A DNA stretch of 64,000 nucleotides from Ceratobasidium sp. AG-K (lineage: Eukaryota > Basidiomycota > Agaricomycetes > Cantharellales > Ceratobasidiaceae), in NCBI GenBank assembly GCA_037039685.1, contig JAWNGF010000005.1:3383456-3447455 (forward strand). Reading direction: 5' to 3'. The notes under the pieces were generated by a model that saw only the letters and a program-made list of their open reading frames with translations, did no database searches and was not told where the DNA came from. The position numbers and the translations under genes were made by a program. Shown here piece after piece: positions 58,978 through 64,000 of this stretch; positions within the stretch are counted from its first letter, which is position 1; every line of letters begins with the position of its first letter.

Positions 58978-60660
58978 GTAACGCATAGCCACCATTTCCT
59001 TGTATGCATACATTGTATGAAATATCATTCCTTGTGTTTTACTTGGGCGGGAATTATCTTCGCGATGTGGATCTATTCAATTGGTACACTCGCGGCCCAG
59101 ACTCAGAATGAGGATACACCAAATATCCACTCCGTCCAGAGCAAACCGACTACCGTTCCAAGCAGCGCAAGCAGGAAACTCGCACGTCAAGCACAAAATC
59201 CACATATCCTTTATTCAGAAAACATCTGCAGCGCGACGAGTTGGAGAGTATCAAGCACCATATCACAAAATCTGCTTAGTCACACCAGGCGTCAACCACA
59301 CAACCTTGTCTTTCAGCCCCTCCGCCTCGAAGACCTTGGCAGCCTCGTTGCTCGGCTCGACGAAATGCTCCCATGAGTCGTAATGCATCGGGACGACCAC
59401 ATCCGCTCCAATATCGCGAGCAAGCCTGGCTGCTGACTTGGCATCGAAAGTGATTTGGAGAGGTCCGTCGGGACCCGGAACCAGGACATTTCCCAGATTG
59501 AGGATAGCGAGAGCAATATGGTACCTTTTGCGCATCTCCACCAGCTCGTCCAGGTATACCGTATCGCCAGAGATGTAGATCACATTGGGCAAACCGTCGG
59601 CGCTGGTGCCAAAAGAGGGAGTCTCAAGGATGAAGCCAGTCACCTCTCCGCCGGGAAGGTGCTGGCAAGGAGTACCAGTAATCTTGAAGTCCTTGCCGCC
59701 CAGCTTGAGGGACAGAGTCTCCCAGGAAAGAAGCGCATGCGTCATGGGGTTCGGCTTGAGTTTGTTGGCGCCATCGACGGTAGTGAGGACGATCTTTCCT
59801 TCAAGGAGGGCCCGCCCAGCCGTATCGAGGTTGTCAGGGTGGTCTTCATGACTGAGCAAGACAGCATCGATAGTCGGAAGCTGGTTGGCCTCAAGCGCGG
59901 GGCCACTGGTGCTTTTGAGGATAATGAAACCCATATCGTACTCGGTACCTGCCTTGTCAAAGGCCGGATCGGTGAGAAGGTTCACGCCATCGATATTAAT
60001 GATGGAAGTTGCCGTCCCGATGAACGTAATGTTCACTTTGCTCTCGAAACCGGCAGGGGCCATGGTAGAGGCTTTGATAATGTGGTTTGGCTGTTTGTAT
60101 TAGACTATATGCGACTGGTTAGGTTCGCTATGGAAGGAATAAATACTTGGAGGAAGTTATACGAAACGAACCTCGGAAAAAGTGCTTTGAATCCGGAAGA
60201 GCTTGCGCGATGAATGCGTATCTATTGAAGGAAGGGGTTCTCTGGAGTTGGCGGCGGGGGAAGGATCCGGGAACTGGGCTGTCCATCGCTCCTGGGAGGT
60301 GCCCTTTATATGCGGCGAAGCAGCTCACGGGAAGATCCCTCATTCGTCATGTCTCTGCATGTGTAAGCCAAGAGATTCGTGGTTCAAATGGCAACTCGGA
60401 CAATGACCTGGAGTTATAAATCAAACGAAGCTAGCTCTGGTTACACCCCACGAATTTCTAGCCAAGGAGCGCCGTCTGGGGATTCTACCAGCACCAAAGA
60501 TGCATAATTATTCTGAGTCGAAGCCATATATTTATCTGTACCCAGGCGACGAGATGCTACAAGTCGTTCCAAAATAAGCTCTCTGTATGAGCACGAATTT
60601 GTTATTCCTGGCTAGGCGAGCCCTGAGAGTCGAAACATGACCAAATCCTAGTGTGTCATG
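58978..60660. repeat. Tandem duplication unit A (gene plus flanks)
   Basis: Shares GTAACGCATAGC (58978-58989), the whole hydrolase gene, CATGTGTAAGCCA (60358-60370) and a CACGAATTTGT block (60592) with unit B, in the same order, offset by 1,972-1,987 bp. Confidence 0.75.
59263..60063 (-). CDS. Metallo-beta-lactamase-fold hydrolase, copy 1, 266 aa
   Basis: One uninterrupted exon, MAPAGFESKVNITFIG to TKQIL-stop. The fold is of the UlaG/RomA-like branch of metallo-beta-lactamases. Metal-site motifs: AVLLSHEDHPDNLD in place of the usual HxHxDH, CQHLPGG, YISGDTVY and VVPMHYDSW. Bacterial relatives often have SHDHHxDN here, so the second His is replaced in this branch. The substrate is unknown; the fold suits hydrolysis of an ester, lactone or phosphoester. 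Duplicated with the copy at 61250-62050; the two are 1,987 bp apart, in the same direction and of equal length. Confidence 0.88.
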   Translation of the reverse strand: MAPAGFESKVNITFIGTATSIINIDGVNLLTDPAFDKAGTEYDMGFIILKSTSGPALEANQLPTIDAVLLSHEDHPDNLDTAGRALLEGKIVLTTVDGANKLKPNPMTHALLSWETLSLKLGGKDFKITGTPCQHLPGGEVTGFILETPSFGTSADGLPNVIYISGDTVYLDELVEMRKRYHIALAILNLGNVLVPGPDGPLQITFDAKSAARLARDIGADVVVPMHYDSWEHFVEPSNEAAKVFEAEGLKDKVVWLTPGVTKQIL

Positions 60661-60949
60661 GGAGAACGCACATGTCCAGCGGTGTCAGACGTCAGTTTCA
60701 ATGCATTTGTGAGCGAATTATACTATGGGGTTGGGGATCAACTTAATTTCACGAGTAGAACCCTATATTGTGCTAGTCAGGCGGACCGCGACTAAGGACA
60801 ATTGACACACGAAGGAGACATGAGGGGCCGTATATTTTTATATTACACTACTACTTCCTAACCGCTCTGTTTCTCAGTATTTTCAGTGCCTGTTCTTGAC
60901 CCTGGTGCAAGAAATGTACCGTACATTGAAGACCTTATATGGTTGTGGC

Positions 60950-62640
60950 GTAACGCATAGCTACCATTTTTTCGACCTGTATGTGCATATTCTATGAACC
61001 ACCATTCGTTGTCTTCCACTCGGAGAGGGGGCCATTTACGCAGAGTTAAATAATTTGTGTAGGTTAAAGCAGCTCACGTTCGTGTTTTGACTACGAAAGA
61101 TTCAATTGCGACTTCCAGATTTGTCATATCTATATAAGCGACGCATACCACACTAACAGGTGCCTCAAGCTGTGAACAGCACGCGGCTATATTCTCTAGA
61201 CTCAGGGATACTTAGGCATTCATAGACACATATACGGCTAAAAATCGCATCACAAAATCGACTTGGCCACGCCGGGAGCCAACCAAATAACCTTTTCCTT
61301 CAGCCCTTCCGTCTCAAACACTTTGGCCGCCTCATCGCCCGACTCGACAAAGTGTTCCCATGAGTCATAATGAATTGGGACTACTATATCTGCTCCGATC
61401 TCCCGAGCAAGTCTAGCAGCTGACTTGGCATCGAAAGTGATTTGGAGAGGTCCGTCGGGACCCGGGACCATGACGCCTCCAAGGTTGAGGATAGCGAGAG
61501 CAATATGGTACCTTTTGCGCATCTCCACCAACTCGTCCAGGTATACCGTATCGCCAGAGATGTAGATCGCATTAGGCAAACCGTCAGCGCTGGTGCCAAA
61601 CGAGGGAGTCTCGAGGATGAAGCCGGTCACCTCTCCGCCGGGAAGGTGTTGGCAAGGAGTACCAGTAATATTGAAGTCCTTGCCTCCGAGCTTGAGGGAG
61701 ATGGACTCCCAGGGACGAACGGCGTGCACCGAAGGTCTTGGCTTGAGTTTGCCGGCGCCATCGACGGTGGTAACAACAGTCCTGCCTTCAAGCAGGGTCC
61801 TTCCGGCGGTGTCGAGGTTGTCAGGGTGGTCTTCGTGGCTGAGTAGGACAGCATCGATGGTGGGTAGCTCGCGCAGCTCGAGTGCCGGGCCGGTAATGCT
61901 TTTAAGGGTGGTTACCCCTACATCGTACTCTGTACCCGCCTTGTCAAACGCCGGATCGGTGAGAAGGTTTACACCGTCGATACTAATAATGACGGTTGCT
62001 GTGCCAATCAGTGTCATATTTACTTTGCTTGTGAAACTGGCAGGAGCCATGGCTAAAGCTTCGGGTGACATAGTTAGGCTGTTACACACTGTTAGTTAGA
62101 CCGGACGAATGGGGTACGTAGACACACCCGTAGGAAAGTAAGTTGCACTGACCTGACAGAAACGGTGCTAGAGCTTGCGGGAATATATGGGAGATATGCA
62201 CACTTGTTGGCGACGGACAAGGTAGGGAGTTAACTTCCAGAACGGGAGCTACGTCCTCTCCCGCTCTCCGCAGGTGGCTTTTATCCATCAGGAAATGGCT
62301 CACGGCATCATGTTTCAGTCATCATACCCCTCCATGTGTAAGCCAAAGGAGTCGCGACTCAGTCGATGAGTCAGATAATAGCCTGAAATTATGCGATTAC
62401 CCCCAAACCCAAGTTAAACGCGTTCTACCTTACCAATTTCTCCACTGGAGAAGCCTAATCAGCGAGTTCCTTCGGCCCGAGACCCCAGTGAATTTGAGCG
62501 TCGTACGCCTACAGCAAGCTCTGCCCAAGCGACTGGACGCTGGTGCTCGGCTGCGCTGCACCTACTCACGAATTTGTAATTCCTGGGTGGAAGAGCCCTG
62601 ACGGTGATAAGGCATCGCCAAACTGCGGTTTGTCATGGGT
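60950..62640. repeat. Tandem duplication unit B (gene plus flanks)
   Basis: Second copy: GTAACGCATAGC at 60950-60961, hydrolase gene, CATGTGTAAGCCA at 62333-62345, CACGAATTTGT at 62577. The slightly varying offset shows small indels since duplication. Confidence 0.75.
61250..62050 (-). CDS. Metallo-beta-lactamase-fold hydrolase, copy 2, 266 aa
   Basis: Single exon starting MAPASFTSKVNMTLIG, chosen to match copy 1; in-frame ATGs at 62071 and 62089 lie upstream. It has the same motifs: SHEDHPDNLD, CQHLPGG, YISGDTVY and VVPIHYDSW. A run of about 70 residues in the second half (from LGGKDF to AILNLG) is nearly identical to copy 1, whereas the first half has diverged more. That fits a tandem duplication with later partial gene conversion, which is inference. 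Flanking DNA on both sides is duplicated too. Confidence 0.88.
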   Translation of the reverse strand: MAPASFTSKVNMTLIGTATVIISIDGVNLLTDPAFDKAGTEYDVGVTTLKSITGPALELRELPTIDAVLLSHEDHPDNLDTAGRTLLEGRTVVTTVDGAGKLKPRPSVHAVRPWESISLKLGGKDFNITGTPCQHLPGGEVTGFILETPSFGTSADGLPNAIYISGDTVYLDELVEMRKRYHIALAILNLGGVMVPGPDGPLQITFDAKSAARLAREIGADIVVPIHYDSWEHFVESGDEAAKVFETEGLKEKVIWLAPGVAKSIL

Positions 62641-63225
62641 AACCGAGCTGGGAGGCCAGATTTTTCCTGGGGTTTGAAGCTTGAGACATTTCAAAAATCA
62701 GAGAACGAGCCTAACGGTATAAGCAAGCGCAGAAGAATAGCCGTTTTAGCGTTTCGGTCACGTGAGGGTTGACAAGCGCCGAGCCACCCGGGCTCAGGAT
62801 TAGCCACGCTACTACACAAACCCCGTCGCACAACCCCAAAATCGTATAAATGAGACGAATAAAATTTCTCCCGTCATCACAGCCGGAGAATGAACTCCGG
62901 TACCCCTGCTATATGCGATAGGTCTCTGTCGCTATTTCACAGACTATTCAAGGTTCAACCGCTAATATTCAATCAGCCAAATCCGTCTAATCGGAGATGG
63001 CTTTTTAAGCCTTTAACACTCGATTTTACCATGGCCTATCACAAGACTCCTCACATGCGACTGCGGCCGCGCCGTTATGGCGAGGGTTGAGACGAATATG
63101 ATTTAGGCTTAAACCCCAATATACCAACCTCTGAAAATTGTGATATATTGCCTAGCCTCAAAAACTTCTCATCCCAAGGCACTTCTGGATAATTTGGTTT
63201 TGAGACCCATTTGAGGCCCCTACTG
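62641..63225. other. Spacer without a recognised gene
   Basis: Between the duplicated block and the small secreted-protein gene. A short TATAAAT occurs near 62845 without a convincing frame after it. Presumably includes the 3' UTR of the secreted-protein gene. Confidence 0.4.
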
Positions 63226-63494
63226 TCATTTCTTGACACAAATGCCACCAGCATCCGGATAGGTTCCGTCGATTTTGCATGCAAGACCCTTCTTGCATTG
63301 GATTGCACCGATGCCTCCACAAAACTAAAAAGCAAAAGGTTAATTGCGGAATTTGACTGCATGGCTCGTTCGAGTTTACTCACACCACCTTCGTCACTGT
63401 ACTGGCGAACAGCCAGCTCAGCATTGGAAGCAGGCGCTGCCCAAGTAGCCAGAGGTAAAGCAATAATGGTAGTGGCAAAAGTAATGAACTTCAT
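63226..63494 (-). CDS. Small secreted cysteine-rich protein, 69 aa
   Basis: Exon 1 63494-63384 (37 codons), 59-nt intron 63383-63325, exon 2 63324-63226. The N-terminus MKFITFATTIIALPLATWAA is a clear signal peptide with cleavage after Ala. A short spacer (ASNAELAVRQYSDEGG) follows, then a compact domain with four cysteines: FCGGIGAIQCKKGLACKIDG and a final GGICVKK. The pattern C-G-G-I-x5-C-x2-G-x2-C-x10-12-C occurs in fungal small secreted proteins and in some protease-inhibitor-like or IGFBP-like folds. It could act at the hyphal surface or as an effector; neither is shown. The intron falls exactly between spacer and Cys domain. Confidence 0.75.
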
Positions 63495-63564
63495 CGTAAT
63501 CAGAGTGTACGTGACGGAGTGCGGAGTATTTGGGCGGGTGACGGTGAGGTGAGCGATGCTTAGG

Positions 63565-63572
63565 CTTTTATA
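63565..63572 (-). promoter_or_regulatory. TATA box of the secreted-protein gene
   Basis: TATAAAAG on the minus strand, about 70 bp upstream of the ATG at 63494. Confidence 0.6.
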
Positions 63573-64000
63573 CGCGATAGACGGCCCGGTTTGAGTGGGG
63601 ATTCCGGTATGTGATGATGCAACACCAAACAAAACCCCCACCATCACGATCGAAACCCGGTCGAGTCACAAAATTCTTTTGATTTATGTCAGAATGTCCA
63701 CAAAATGGTTCTGAGCAGCGCTTGGTTAGAATCAACCCTGCGCAGGGCCGATTCACTCGGAAATGCGGGGTTGCAGCATGCTGATCGTCGTGATACGGAT
63801 AAATTTGGCGTCCAGAGGTGGATTGTAGGCAAGATAATAGCTGTATCAATGTGGGCCCATTGGCTGGTTAGCTATGTTTATCCCAATGGGGTAAGAGTCC
63901 TCCTTGAGTAACAATAGCAATGCGCGCTCTGATCAATGCCAAGCCCAAGGCCGATTAGGGGACGGGGAACAGGACGATCCATCAAGGCACCAAGTTAACC
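63573..64000. other. Window end, no gene recognised
   Basis: No coding sequence, RNA gene or repeat could be supported. Confidence 0.5.

Noticed and set aside
59455..60213. Plus-strand open frame of 252 codons across hydrolase copy 1.
   Set aside because: Antisense of a well-defined metallo-beta-lactamase-fold gene; the homologous antisense frame in copy 2 is interrupted.
1..64000. tRNA, rRNA and other RNA genes.
   Set aside because: No stretch with a convincing cloverleaf, box A/B or rRNA similarity was seen by eye; a covariance-model search was not possible.

Overview
The window reads as nuclear DNA of a filamentous basidiomycete (Agaricomycetes). Genes are split by many 47-65 nt GT-AG introns. 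The gene families are ones expanded in Rhizoctonia/Ceratobasidium-type fungi: a very large UvrD-helicase protein of the TRANK1-like type, a NACHT-WD40 protein, F-box and BTB proteins, a Zn(2)Cys(6) transcription factor and small secreted cysteine-rich proteins. The genus is an inference; kingdom and phylum are well supported.

Layout. 1-485: end of an LTR retroelement (3' LTR 40-485). 486-1939: no gene recognised. 1940-16311 (-): TRANK1-like gene split by a 5,514-bp Tc1/mariner-type transposon (6607-12120, TA target duplication) that carries an intact DD34E transposase and a second, convergent 708-codon gene of unknown function; a ~1 kb repeat element is nested inside it. 16534-18256 (+): F-box pseudogene. 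18514-24504 (+): complete but decayed Ty1/copia element with 258-bp LTRs and TSD TAACT. 24881-28748 (+): BTB gene whose first intron holds a 2,864-bp CACTG-ended element (TSD TAT). 29106-29439 (-): tiny cysteine-rich protein, three exons. 30179-32827 (+): Ase1/PRC1/MAP65. 33151-37906 (-): NACHT-WD40 protein with 14 WD repeats and one in-frame TAG. 39046-39893 (-): two relics of a similar WD40 C-terminus. 39896-40159: possible solo LTR. 40395-42367 (-): 3-ketoacyl-CoA thiolase with a 9-nt microexon. 42994-50017 (+): Zn(2)Cys(6) transcription factor split by a 3,796-bp TIR element (45066-48861, TSD AATACCG). 50286-53119 (+): F-box gene. 54006-56209 (+): Dal5-type MFS transporter. 56850-58853 (+): Ser/Thr/Pro-rich single-pass membrane protein. 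59263-60063 and 61250-62050 (-): tandemly duplicated metallo-beta-lactamase-fold genes. 63226-63494 (-): 69-aa secreted cysteine-rich protein.

Main result. Three host genes are interrupted by three different kinds of DNA transposon. In each case removing the element plus one target duplication rejoins the host reading frame or intron exactly, so the empty sites can be read from this window alone. The Tc1/mariner-type element looks young: its terminal inverted repeats match at 82 of 84 positions and both of its genes are open. The copia element and the 3.8-kb element are old. All 11 differences between the copia LTRs lie at CpG sites, and most nonsense codons in both elements are TGA where CGA would be expected. 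That fits deamination of methylated CpG.

Most splice sites are assigned by eye from GT-AG signals, length, frame and protein family. I could not run alignments, HMM searches or transcript mapping.
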